From Clostridiales bacterium (GTDB lineage Bacteria; Bacillota; Clostridia; Christensenellales; Borkfalkiaceae): a stretch of DNA of 15,339 bases. The translations under genes and the position numbers were made by a program. Below the pieces are notes generated by a model. It was not told where the DNA came from. It did not search any database and saw nothing but the letters and a program-made list of their open reading frames with translations. Shown here piece by piece: positions 6,332-12,579 of this stretch. Each line of letters opens with the position of its first letter. Position 1 is the stretch's first letter. The stretch spans positions 1-15,339 of the forward strand of contig DOCD01000082.1 in assembly GCA_003503945.1 (NCBI GenBank). Direction: 5' to 3'.

Positions 6332-6360
6332 TTGAAATTTATCGAATTGTATGTTAAAAT
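6332..6360 (+). promoter_or_regulatory. SigA-type promoter of the ABC importer operon, extended -10
   Basis: TTGAAA (6332-6337), a 17-bp spacer and TAAAAT (6355-6360), preceded by TGT (extended -10). The predicted +1 near 6367 leaves a leader of about 16 nt containing AAGGA (6371-6375). That leaves no room for a riboswitch. Confidence 0.78.
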
Positions 6361-6382
6361 TCGTACGAATAAGGAAAAGCTT

Positions 6383-7381
6383 ATGAAAAGATTTTTAACT
6401 GTGTTTCTGTGCTTAATTACGTTGTGTTTGTCGTTCGCATTTTCCGCGTGCGGCGGTGGCGATAAAGATACAATCACCGTATGTATGCCCGACGGCGCGC
6501 CCGCGCTTTCTATGGCTAAGTTTATGTCGGAGGATACGGATTTCGGCAGAAAGGTCGAGTATCGCGTAGTCGGCTCCTCCGAAATCGCAAGCTGCGTAAC
6601 TAGCCTCGACGAAACAAAAAACGCCGACCTCTGCGTTTTGCCAGTAAATACGGCATGCAAGCTTGTGGGCGACGGTACGAAATATAAAATGCTGGGTACG
6701 GTAACGCACGGCAACCTGTTTATTGCCGCAGCTGCCGACGCGCAAGATCTTACCCGTGATAATTTTGCGGAGGAAATAGCGGGCAAAAAGGTGGGCGTGG
6801 TGAATTTGCCGGCCTTCCCCGGCGCTGTATTTAAGCTTTTACTGTCCGATTACGGCGTAAGCGACAAGGTTACGCTTTCGCCAGTTGCGGCAACCGAAAT
6901 AAGCGGTACGGACGGGGCATTAGACTATTTCGTAATACCCGAACCGGCTGCAAGCTTAAGGGTGGGCAACGCAAACCTTAAACTTAAAATCGCGGGCAAC
7001 CTGCAAAGCCTATACGGTGAGGACGGTTATCCGCAGGCGGTGCTCGTTGCAAAAGCAAGCCTTATCGAAAACGACGGTAAATTCATATCGAAGTTTATGG
7101 AAGAAATGACGGCTGCCGCCGACTGGCTTACGGACGAGGGCACTTCCGCAAGTACGATAATAACTGCGATAGCGGCGCATTACCCCGACCCCGAAAACAC
7201 CGCCCCCGCATTTAACGAAAAGAACCTGACAAAAACGGTGATAGCAAACTGCGCCGTAAAATTCACGGGTGCTGAAACCGACAAGGATAAAATTATTGAG
7301 TTTTTGCGCAAGCTTAAAGCGGCGGGCGATGCTGCCGCGACGGAAGTGGCTGAAAGCTTTTTTTACAACGGCTCAAAATGA
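6383..7381 (+). CDS. ABC importer substrate-binding lipoprotein, NitT/TauT (SsuA/ThiY-like) type
   Basis: 332-residue extracytoplasmic binding protein that delivers a small solute to the permease encoded next. The signal peptide MKRFLTVFLCLITLCLSFAF ends in lipobox F-S-A-C with Cys23 as the lipid anchor. The mature domain starts with a strand (DTITVCMPDGAPALSMAKFM) typical of NMT1/SsuA-like proteins. Later come VGSSEIASCVTS, DLCVLPVNTACKL, the GKKVGVVNLPAFPG hinge region and DYFVIPEPAASL. The ATG at 6383 is preferred over upstream in-frame codons because it begins the signal peptide and follows AAGGA by seven bases. The stop overlaps the permease start (ATGA). Nothing in the leader or neighbours identifies the ligand; sulfonates, thiamine-precursor pyrimidines and other small molecules are all possible. 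Confidence 0.88.
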   Translation: MKRFLTVFLCLITLCLSFAFSACGGGDKDTITVCMPDGAPALSMAKFMSEDTDFGRKVEYRVVGSSEIASCVTSLDETKNADLCVLPVNTACKLVGDGTKYKMLGTVTHGNLFIAAAADAQDLTRDNFAEEIAGKKVGVVNLPAFPGAVFKLLLSDYGVSDKVTLSPVAATEISGTDGALDYFVIPEPAASLRVGNANLKLKIAGNLQSLYGEDGYPQAVLVAKASLIENDGKFISKFMEEMTAAADWLTDEGTSASTIITAIAAHYPDPENTAPAFNEKNLTKTVIANCAVKFTGAETDKDKIIEFLRKLKAAGDAAATEVAESFFYNGSK

Positions 7382-8175
7382 TTAAAAAATTTTTCTCGCA
7401 AAGAAAATTGAATATTCTGTATTCGTCAGCCGCAATTCTTTTGATGTGGCTTATATGGGTAGCGGCTTATTATGCGGCGGGCAATCCGCTCGTCGTGCCG
7501 TCCTTTCCGGAAACGGCTTCAAGCTTTTTCAAGTATCTTGCGGACGGAGAATTCTGGCTTGCGGTATGCAATTCTTTTCTGCGTACGATAGCGGCTTTTC
7601 TCGTATCTTTTGCTCTCGCTTTAATATTTGCCGTACTGTCCGTTTTAAGCAGGTTTGCAAAAGTATTTTTAAAACCGTTTATAGTGTTCGTGCGTACTCT
7701 GCCCACTATGGCGGTGATGCTTATTATATTTAAAATCACGCTCGGCAACAGAGCGGTTTCGCCCGTAATCGTCACCGTGCTCGTGTTGTTTCCGCTGACA
7801 TACGAGGGGCTTATGTCGGCTTTCGGCGCATATTCGGAAGAGCTTAAAGAGATGTCCGAGGTCTATAATATAAGCGTAAAGGACAGGCTTTTCAAAATTT
7901 ATCTGCCGCTTGCCGCGCCTCAGGTGCTTTCGCGGACGGGTGCGGATATTTCGCTCGGGCTTAAAGTTATGATTTCCGCGGAGGTGCTCGTAAGCACGGC
8001 GAAAGGGCTGGGCGGGATGATGCAGCTCCAAAGTATCGCAGGCGAGGTTGCAAATCTTGCCGCGCTTACGCTTGCGGCGGTCGTTCTGGGGCTTATAATC
8101 GACGTTATTTTTTCGTGTATCGAAAAGTACGCGTTCGGTTGGAGGCATAAAGAGGTGACAGGCTTTGGAAATTAA
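7378..8175 (+). CDS. ABC importer permease, NitT/TauT (SsuC/TauC-like) type
   Basis: 265-residue inner-membrane subunit forming the translocation channel, presumably as a homodimer. It has about six hydrophobic segments, starting at residues 12-30. The cytoplasmic EAA-type coupling loop is visible as EELKEMSEVYNISVKDRLFK followed by IYLPLAAPQVL, which docks on the ATPase. The segment FVRTLPTMAVMLIIFKITLG is typical of the SsuC/TauC branch, as is GLKVMISAEVLVSTAKGLGG near the C-terminus. It overlaps the binding-protein gene by 4 nt and the ATPase gene by 11 nt, so the three are translationally coupled. It has no odd features apart from the unknown substrate. Confidence 0.92.
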   Translation: MIKKFFSQRKLNILYSSAAILLMWLIWVAAYYAAGNPLVVPSFPETASSFFKYLADGEFWLAVCNSFLRTIAAFLVSFALALIFAVLSVLSRFAKVFLKPFIVFVRTLPTMAVMLIIFKITLGNRAVSPVIVTVLVLFPLTYEGLMSAFGAYSEELKEMSEVYNISVKDRLFKIYLPLAAPQVLSRTGADISLGLKVMISAEVLVSTAKGLGGMMQLQSIAGEVANLAALTLAAVVLGLIIDVIFSCIEKYAFGWRHKEVTGFGN

Positions 8176-8812
8176 AAACTTAACTAAGCGCTACGGTGAA
8201 ATCGCCGTTTACGAAAATTTTAATCTTACGGTTGAGGACGGACTGATTACCTGTATTCTCGGTGAAAGCGGAAGCGGAAAAACCACGCTTTTAAACGCGG
8301 TTGCGGGGCTTACGGAATACGAGGGTGAAATCACACAAAAAAAATGCTCGTATGTGTTTCAGTCGCCCCGTCTCGTGCCTTGCCTTACGGTAGAGGACAA
8401 CCTTAAACTCGTGTGCAAGGACACCGACAGAATTTTTGAAGCGCTGAAAAATCTCGGTATAGAGGACAAGGCAAAGGAGTATCCCGTAAGACTTTCGGGC
8501 GGTCAGGCGCAGCGCGTTTCGCTTGCCAGAGCTTTTTTGCACGGAGGCGAAATAATGCTTCTTGACGAGCCCTTTTCCGCGCTCGACTTGAAGCTGAAAT
8601 ATTCCGTTATGCGGCTTTTCAAAGAAGTATGGCAGAGGACGAAGCCCGCGGTGCTGTTCGTAACGCACGACGTGGACGAGGCCCTGCTTTTATCCGACAG
8701 GATAATAATTATAGAGAGCGGAAAAATAAAGGCGGATTTTATAAACGACAGCGGTGACGAGCACCTCAGATTGAAAATAATCGATATTTTACTTGACAAC
8801 GGAGCGGATTAA
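8165..8812 (+). CDS. ABC importer ATP-binding subunit, NitT/TauT type
   Basis: 215-residue cytoplasmic ATPase driving the preceding permease. Walker A is GESGSGKT (33-40), the Q-loop glutamine is Gln66, the signature is LSGGQ (110-114), Walker B is IMLLDE (130-135) and the switch histidine is His168 in VTHD. It is slightly shorter than typical SsuB/TauB proteins because the region after the H-loop is brief. The start is a TTG at 8165, overlapping the permease end by 11 nt; it is supported by GAGGTGA (8152-8158) six bases upstream and by the protein beginning MEIKNLTKRYG at the usual place. The last 20 bases of the ORF contain the -35 of the mscL promoter. Confidence 0.95.
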   Translation: MEIKNLTKRYGEIAVYENFNLTVEDGLITCILGESGSGKTTLLNAVAGLTEYEGEITQKKCSYVFQSPRLVPCLTVEDNLKLVCKDTDRIFEALKNLGIEDKAKEYPVRLSGGQAQRVSLARAFLHGGEIMLLDEPFSALDLKLKYSVMRLFKEVWQRTKPAVLFVTHDVDEALLLSDRIIIIESGKIKADFINDSGDEHLRLKIIDILLDNGAD

Positions 8813-8821
8813 TTTTATACT
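8793..8821 (+). promoter_or_regulatory. Strong SigA-type promoter of mscL
   Basis: Consensus TTGACA (8793-8798), a 17-bp spacer and TATACT (8816-8821). The -35 lies inside the 3' end of the ATPase gene. AGGGAG (8835-8840) provides a good ribosome-binding site for the ATG at 8849. Confidence 0.87.
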
Positions 8822-8848
8822 GAAAAAAAACAGTAGGGAGAATAATTT

Positions 8849-9382
8849 ATGAAGAAATTTTTCAGCGAATTCAAAGCTTTTATAACCCGCGGAAACGTTT
8901 TGGATATGGCTGTCGGAATAATTGTCGGCGGCGCGTTTACGGCGATAATCACCGCGCTCGTAAACCATATCTTGAACCCGTTGCTTGCAATGATTCCCGG
9001 CTCAGGCGATACGGGTGCGTTGCAGGTGGTTTTGAGAGAAGTGCTTGACGCGGACGGAAAGCTTGATTTATCTAAATCCGTAATTTTGGATTTCGGTGCG
9101 GTGATATCCGCAATCGTGACGTTTCTTTTAACCGCGCTTATGCTTTTTACCATAATAAAGGTAATAAATTCCGTGCACAACAAAGGTAAAAAGTTTGCCG
9201 AAAAGCAGAAGAAGGCACTGGAGGAAAAGCGCAAAAAGGGCGAAATATCCGAGGAACAGGCTAAAGAGGAAGCAACGAAAATCGAGCAGGCGGCGCCCGT
9301 TGCGCCTGTGGAGACAACCGACGACTTGCTTCGCGAAATACGCGACCTGTTAAAGGCAAAAAACGACGCGACAAACGAATAA
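8849..9382 (+). CDS. mscL: Large-conductance mechanosensitive channel
   Basis: Homopentameric membrane channel that opens under hypo-osmotic stretch and releases solutes. The N-terminal amphipathic helix and TM1 read MKKFFSEFKAFITRGNVLDM followed by AVGIIVGGAF, the hallmark MscL pore segment. A periplasmic loop (about 50-80) is followed by TM2 (84-106, FGAVISAIVTFLLTALMLF). The C-terminal helix TDDLLREIRDLLKAK (157-171) is the usual cytoplasmic bundle. At 177 residues it is longer than the usual 130-150. The extra length is mainly a charged Lys/Glu-rich stretch (about 113-147) between TM2 and the bundle, probably helical. It has its own strong promoter and a strong terminator, so it is a monocistronic unit. 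Confidence 0.96.
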   Translation: MKKFFSEFKAFITRGNVLDMAVGIIVGGAFTAIITALVNHILNPLLAMIPGSGDTGALQVVLREVLDADGKLDLSKSVILDFGAVISAIVTFLLTALMLFTIIKVINSVHNKGKKFAEKQKKALEEKRKKGEISEEQAKEEATKIEQAAPVAPVETTDDLLREIRDLLKAKNDATNE

Positions 9383-9387
9383 GATAA

Positions 9388-9416
9388 AATACCCTGCGGT
9401 TTCGCGGGGTATTTTT
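9388..9416. terminator. Rho-independent terminator after mscL, probably bidirectional
   Basis: The stem AATACCCTGCG (9388-9398) pairs with CGCGGGGTATT (9403-9413), including one U-G wobble, with loop GTTT and a T-run to 9416. On the minus strand the stem is followed by TTTTATC, so it may also stop transcripts from the DUF1294-like gene. Confidence 0.9.
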
Positions 9417-9448
9417 ATAAAATTTAATAAAAAAATGTATTCAAAAAG

Positions 9449-9478
9449 TTTTCTTTTCACAATATATTGTGTTATAAT
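9449..9478 (+). promoter_or_regulatory. Extended -10 promoter overlapped by an NrdR-box-like palindrome
   Basis: A perfect TATAAT (9473-9478) is preceded by TGT (extended -10), with only a weak T-rich -35 region (9449-9456). The spacer holds the perfect 14-bp palindrome CACAATATATTGTG (9458-9471). The 16-mer at 9457-9472 matches 15 of 16 positions of the published NrdR-box consensus as I recall it (acaCwAtATaTwGtgt). Only one box is seen, whereas NrdR sites usually come in pairs. The promoter points into the antisense of the DUF1294-like gene and then toward purE. I find no better promoter for purE. Confidence 0.5.
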
Positions 9479-9505
9479 AGTTTCGTGGCTTGCAGATGTT
9501 GTGTT

Positions 9506-9808
9506 TTATACAATGAAGAAAGTGAAGCCGGAGCGGAAAGCCATAATAAAAAAGTATACGTTCAGCACGCCGATAACAGGCATTAAAATCATAAGAAGCA
9601 GATTTTTGGTGCGGTATCGCAATATGAACATACTTACGTAAATTGCTATGGCTCCGCCGAGTATGGCGGTTAGAATAAGCTTGCCGTCGCCGCTGTGCAT
9701 TTTTGCCTCGTCCCTGCCGAATTCGTCGCGTTGGGATTTGAGAAGCAATACGGCGTAAAAATTAACGGCGAGTATATACACGATAAAAATAATGTATAGT
9801 AGTAGCAT
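9506..9808 (-). CDS. DUF1294-like small membrane protein
   Basis: 100-residue membrane protein. An N-terminal helix (1-23) is followed by a basic/acidic loop (KSQRDEFGRDEAKMHSGDGK). Two more hydrophobic segments (44-62 and 69-90) enclose the conserved-looking core LTAILGGAIAIYVSMFILRYRTKN. The pattern of a basic loop, LGGxxG-like helix, then H/R-x-T-K before the last helix matches DUF1294 (YsdA-like) proteins, whose function is unknown. The match is from recalled family features. The start has no Shine-Dalgarno; a CATACT hexamer ends six bases before the ATG, as at the other predicted leaderless genes, but a good -35 is missing. It is divergent from purE and convergent with mscL. Confidence 0.78.
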   Translation of the reverse strand: MLLLYIIFIVYILAVNFYAVLLLKSQRDEFGRDEAKMHSGDGKLILTAILGGAIAIYVSMFILRYRTKNLLLMILMPVIGVLNVYFFIMAFRSGFTFFIV

Positions 9809-9821
9809 ACAAAAAGTATGC
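9805..9821. repeat. Inverted repeat over the start of the DUF1294-like gene
   Basis: GCATAC (9805-9810) and GTATGC (9816-9821) are separated by AAAAA. The repeat covers both the ATG and the candidate -10 (CATACT, minus strand 9815-9820) of the minus-strand gene. It has no U-tract in either direction, so it is more likely an operator or chance than a terminator. Confidence 0.45.
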
Positions 9822-9857
9822 CGCGATTGAAAAGTTTAATACGAGAGGTTTTACAAT

Positions 9858-10355
9858 ATGGCAAAAGTTGCTGTGATTATGGGCAGTAAATCTGATTTCG
9901 GCGTAGTCAAACCCGCAGTAAGCGTTATTAAAGGCTTCGGTGTCGACGTTGATGTCAGGGTTATTTCCGCACACAGAACGCCCGAGGAAGCCCATGAGTT
10001 TTCGCACACGGCAAAGGAGCGCGGGGTAGAGGTTATTATATGCGCGGCAGGTAAAGCCGCACATCTCGGTGGGGTCATTGCGGCAAACACTACGCTTCCC
10101 GTAATAGGGCTCCCAGTCAAGACCGATATGATGGGCGGGCTTGACAGCCTTTTATCGATAGTGCAGATGCCGTCCGGCATTCCTGTTGCCACGGTAGGGG
10201 TGAACGGAGGCGAAAACGCGGGTCTGCTTGCGTTGCAGATTCTCGGTATAAAGTACCCCGAAATTGCGGTAAAACTTTCAGAGTATAAAGAGAAAATGAG
10301 AGGCAAAATCAATTCGGACGACGTTGCTCTTCAACAGGAGTTGAAAGAGCTTTGA
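9858..10355 (+). CDS. purE: N5-carboxyaminoimidazole ribonucleotide mutase
   Basis: Converts N5-CAIR to CAIR in de novo purine synthesis; cytoplasmic, octameric in the family. The 165-residue length is normal. Visible class I motifs are MGSKSDFG (8-15) for phosphate binding, VISAHRTPEE (35-44) with the catalytic-site AHR, AGKAAHLGGVIAA (64-76) and the C-terminal GGLDSLLSIVQMPSGIPVAT. The AHL-P-G motif of many PurE proteins is AHLGG here. The start is supported by GAGAGG (9843-9848). purK, which supplies N5-CAIR, is not in the window. It is the first gene of the purine cluster, separated from purC by a GC-rich hairpin. No purine riboswitch is evident upstream. Confidence 0.97.
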   Translation: MAKVAVIMGSKSDFGVVKPAVSVIKGFGVDVDVRVISAHRTPEEAHEFSHTAKERGVEVIICAAGKAAHLGGVIAANTTLPVIGLPVKTDMMGGLDSLLSIVQMPSGIPVATVGVNGGENAGLLALQILGIKYPEIAVKLSEYKEKMRGKINSDDVALQQELKEL

Positions 10356-10361
10356 ACTCAT

Positions 10362-10385
10362 ACCCGCAGTGTACTCTGCGGGTTT
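10362..10385 (+). terminator. Hairpin between purE and purC (weak terminator or attenuator)
   Basis: An 8-bp stem, ACCCGCAG (10362-10369) with CTGCGGGT (10376-10383), has a 6-nt loop and is followed by only TT and then A/T sequence. The U-tract is poor, so readthrough into purC or mRNA stabilisation is plausible. A TTGACG at 10391-10396 could be a -35, but no matching -10 is convincing. Confidence 0.6.
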
Positions 10386-10429
10386 ATTAATTGACGTTAA
10401 ATAAAAATTAATTTTTTTAGGAGAATCAT

Positions 10430-11152
10430 ATGCAGAAAAAGGAACAGCTTTACGAAGGCAAGGCAAAAAAGGTATTTGCGACCGAAAACCCCGATTACGT
10501 TATCGTATCTTACAAAGACGACGCAACCGCTTTTAACGGGCTCAAAAAGGGCACTATCACGGGCAAAGGCGTTATAAATAACAAGATGAGCAATCTTATG
10601 ATGTCCATGCTCGAAAAGAAGGGTATACCCACGCATTTCGTAGAGCAGCTCGACGACAGAAACACGGTCGTCAAAAAGGTTGAAATCGTTCCTCTCGAAG
10701 TAATAATAAGGAACGTTGCGGCAGGCAGCTTTTCGAAAAGATACGGCGTTGCGGAAGGTACGAAATTCGCCTCGCCCACGATTGAGTTTTCCTATAAGAA
10801 CGACGACCTCGGCGACCCTTTAATTAACGATTATCACGCGTTGGCGTTGAAGCTTGCCACCAAAGAAGAAATCGAAACAATAAAAAATATGGCTTTCGCC
10901 GTGAACGATGCGATGATTGAGTTTTTCAAGCATCTTCATATCGACCTTATAGATTTCAAACTCGAATTCGGCAGATTTAAAGGTCAGATAGTGCTCGCGG
11001 ACGAAATTTCGCCCGATACATGCCGCTTCTGGGAAGCAGGCAGCTGGGACACCACAAAACACGTAAGCCTTGATAAGGACAGATTCCGCAGAGATTTGGG
11101 CGGTGTAGAGGACGCCTACAACGAAGTGTTCAAACGCCTTACGGGAGAGTAA
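10430..11152 (+). CDS. purC: Phosphoribosylaminoimidazole-succinocarboxamide synthase
   Basis: SAICAR synthetase, which joins aspartate to CAIR using ATP. The 240-residue length matches bacterial PurC. Conserved segments are LYEGKAKKVFAT (7-18) for ATP binding, TGKGVINNKMSN near 44-55, PLEVIIRNVAAGSF near 88-101, LIDFKLEFGR near 173-182 and LADEISPDTCRFWE near 189-202. The strong AGGAGA ribosome-binding site (10419-10424) is five bases before the ATG. The stop is three bases from the next gene, whose ribosome-binding site lies within the last codons of purC. No missing residues noted. Confidence 0.98.
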   Translation: MQKKEQLYEGKAKKVFATENPDYVIVSYKDDATAFNGLKKGTITGKGVINNKMSNLMMSMLEKKGIPTHFVEQLDDRNTVVKKVEIVPLEVIIRNVAAGSFSKRYGVAEGTKFASPTIEFSYKNDDLGDPLINDYHALALKLATKEEIETIKNMAFAVNDAMIEFFKHLHIDLIDFKLEFGRFKGQIVLADEISPDTCRFWEAGSWDTTKHVSLDKDRFRRDLGGVEDAYNEVFKRLTGE

Positions 11153-11155
11153 TAA

Positions 11156-12577
11156 ATGGGCGGTTTTTTCGGTTCGGTAAAGAAGAGCAGCGCGGTTTTC
11201 GACGTTTTTCTCGGTACCGATTATCATTCCCATCTCGGCACGAAACGCGGCGGCATGGCAGCGTACGACAAAACGCTGGGTTTACAGCGTGAAATACATA
11301 ATATAGAAAACGCGCCGTTCAGAACCAAGTTCGAGCGGACTTTATCCGAAATGAAGGGCAACGCGGCGATAGGCTGTATAAGCGACACTCACCCGCAGCC
11401 CCTTTTAATGGTTTCAAAGCTCGGCACGTACGCTATCTGTACGATAGGCATAATCAATAACGCGAAAGCCATTATGGATAAATTGCTCGCCCGCGGCGGG
11501 TATTTCGACGCTATGACGGGCAGCACCGTCAATTCAAACGAAATAGTGGCGGCGCTTATTAACAGTAAGGACAGTTACGTCGAGGGTATACGTTACGCGC
11601 AGGAGCAAATCGAAGGTACGGCGTCAATACTGCTGCTTACCGATAAAGGTACGCTGATTGCCGCAAGGGATAAGTTCGGTAGACTGCCTATACAGATAGG
11701 CAGATGCGAGGACGGTTACTGCGTTTCTTTCGAGAGCTTTGCATATAAGAAATTAGGTTATACGGACGAGCGCGAACTCGGCCCCGCGGAAATAGTGGAA
11801 ATTTCGGCGGACGGCGTAACACAACTTGCCCCCGCAGGCAGGGAAATGCGCGTCTGCGCTTTTCTCTGGTCGTACTACGGTTATCCGACGTCGTCTTACG
11901 AGGGTAAAAACGTCGAGGTGGTGCGCTGTAAAAACGGAGCGATTTTTGCCGAAAACGATGCAAAAACACGCGATCTGCACGACGTCGATTACGTCGGCGG
12001 GGTGCCCGATTCCGGTACTCCGCACGCGATAGGCTACGCCAACGCAAGCCAAATTCCGTTTGCGCGCCCCTATATCAAATACACTCCGACGTGGTCTCGC
12101 AGTTTTATGCCCGTTAATCAGGACGAACGCAATAAAATTGCCAAAATGAAGCTTATCCCCGTACACGAGTTTATCGAGGGTAAAAATCTTTTGCTTGTAG
12201 ACGACTCTATCGTAAGGGGCACTCAGCTTAAAGAAACTGTTGAATTTTTATATTCGCACGGGGCGAAAGCCGTTCATATGCGTTCGGCGTGTCCGCCCAT
12301 AATGTACGGCTGCAAGTACCTTAATTTTTCGCGGTCATCCGGCGATATGGATTTGATTACCCGTCGCACGATAATGGAGCTCGAAGGCGAAGAGGGCTTT
12401 CGGCATCTGGAAGAATACAGCGATTCGTCGACGACGCGAGGCAAAGCGATGCGCAAAGCGATTTGCGATAAGTTCAAATTCGAGTCGCTTGAATTTCAGT
12501 CTTTGGAGGGCTTGACCGAAGCTATCGGCATCGAGCCCTGCAAGCTCTGCACTTATTGCTGGACAGGCAAGGAGTAA
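11156..12577 (+). CDS. PurF-like phosphoribosyltransferase with degenerate glutaminase domain
   Basis: 473-residue paralog of amidophosphoribosyltransferase. The N-terminal Ntn-glutaminase domain lacks the catalytic cysteine: it begins MGGFFG where PurF has C-G-V-F-G. It also lacks the glutamine-binding residues: HRGQES is replaced by TKRGGMAAY, GHVR by GCIS, HNGN by TIGI, and the D of IDSE by N. The phosphoribosyltransferase half looks intact, with GGVPDSGTPHAIGYA (281-295), PTWSRSFMPVNQ and the PRPP loop LLLVDDSIVRGTQ (345-357). All four cysteines expected to bind a [4Fe-4S] cluster in Bacillus-type PurF have counterparts (Cys234, Cys386, Cys465, Cys468). It has a good GGGAGAG site (11143-11149) and lies directly before purF. 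Similar proteins occur in Clostridia, usually annotated as PurF. It may use ammonia, pair with PurF, or sense purines; the true role is unknown. Confidence 0.88.
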   Translation: MGGFFGSVKKSSAVFDVFLGTDYHSHLGTKRGGMAAYDKTLGLQREIHNIENAPFRTKFERTLSEMKGNAAIGCISDTHPQPLLMVSKLGTYAICTIGIINNAKAIMDKLLARGGYFDAMTGSTVNSNEIVAALINSKDSYVEGIRYAQEQIEGTASILLLTDKGTLIAARDKFGRLPIQIGRCEDGYCVSFESFAYKKLGYTDERELGPAEIVEISADGVTQLAPAGREMRVCAFLWSYYGYPTSSYEGKNVEVVRCKNGAIFAENDAKTRDLHDVDYVGGVPDSGTPHAIGYANASQIPFARPYIKYTPTWSRSFMPVNQDERNKIAKMKLIPVHEFIEGKNLLLVDDSIVRGTQLKETVEFLYSHGAKAVHMRSACPPIMYGCKYLNFSRSSGDMDLITRRTIMELEGEEGFRHLEEYSDSSTTRGKAMRKAICDKFKFESLEFQSLEGLTEAIGIEPCKLCTYCWTGKE

Positions 12578-12579
12578 GA

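Noticed and set aside
6146..6382. 79-residue N-terminal extension of the binding protein
   Set aside because: It is antisense to the lipoprotein gene and contains the divergent promoter region. The real signal peptide starts at 6383 behind an SD.
6292..6786. Upstream extension of the small lipoprotein frame on the minus strand
   Set aside because: It is antisense to the binding-protein gene and precedes a complete signal peptide. The promoter and start are placed at 6291.
9435..9641. 68-codon plus-strand ORF starting MYSKSFLFTIYC
   Set aside because: Its start lies upstream of the 9473-9478 -10 box, most of it is antisense to the DUF1294-like gene, and it shows no family features. A shorter start at 9513 was also considered and not supported.
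9383..9857. Purine riboswitch ahead of the pur cluster
   Set aside because: I see no conserved three-way junction core in this stretch, and most of it is occupied by the minus-strand DUF1294-like gene.
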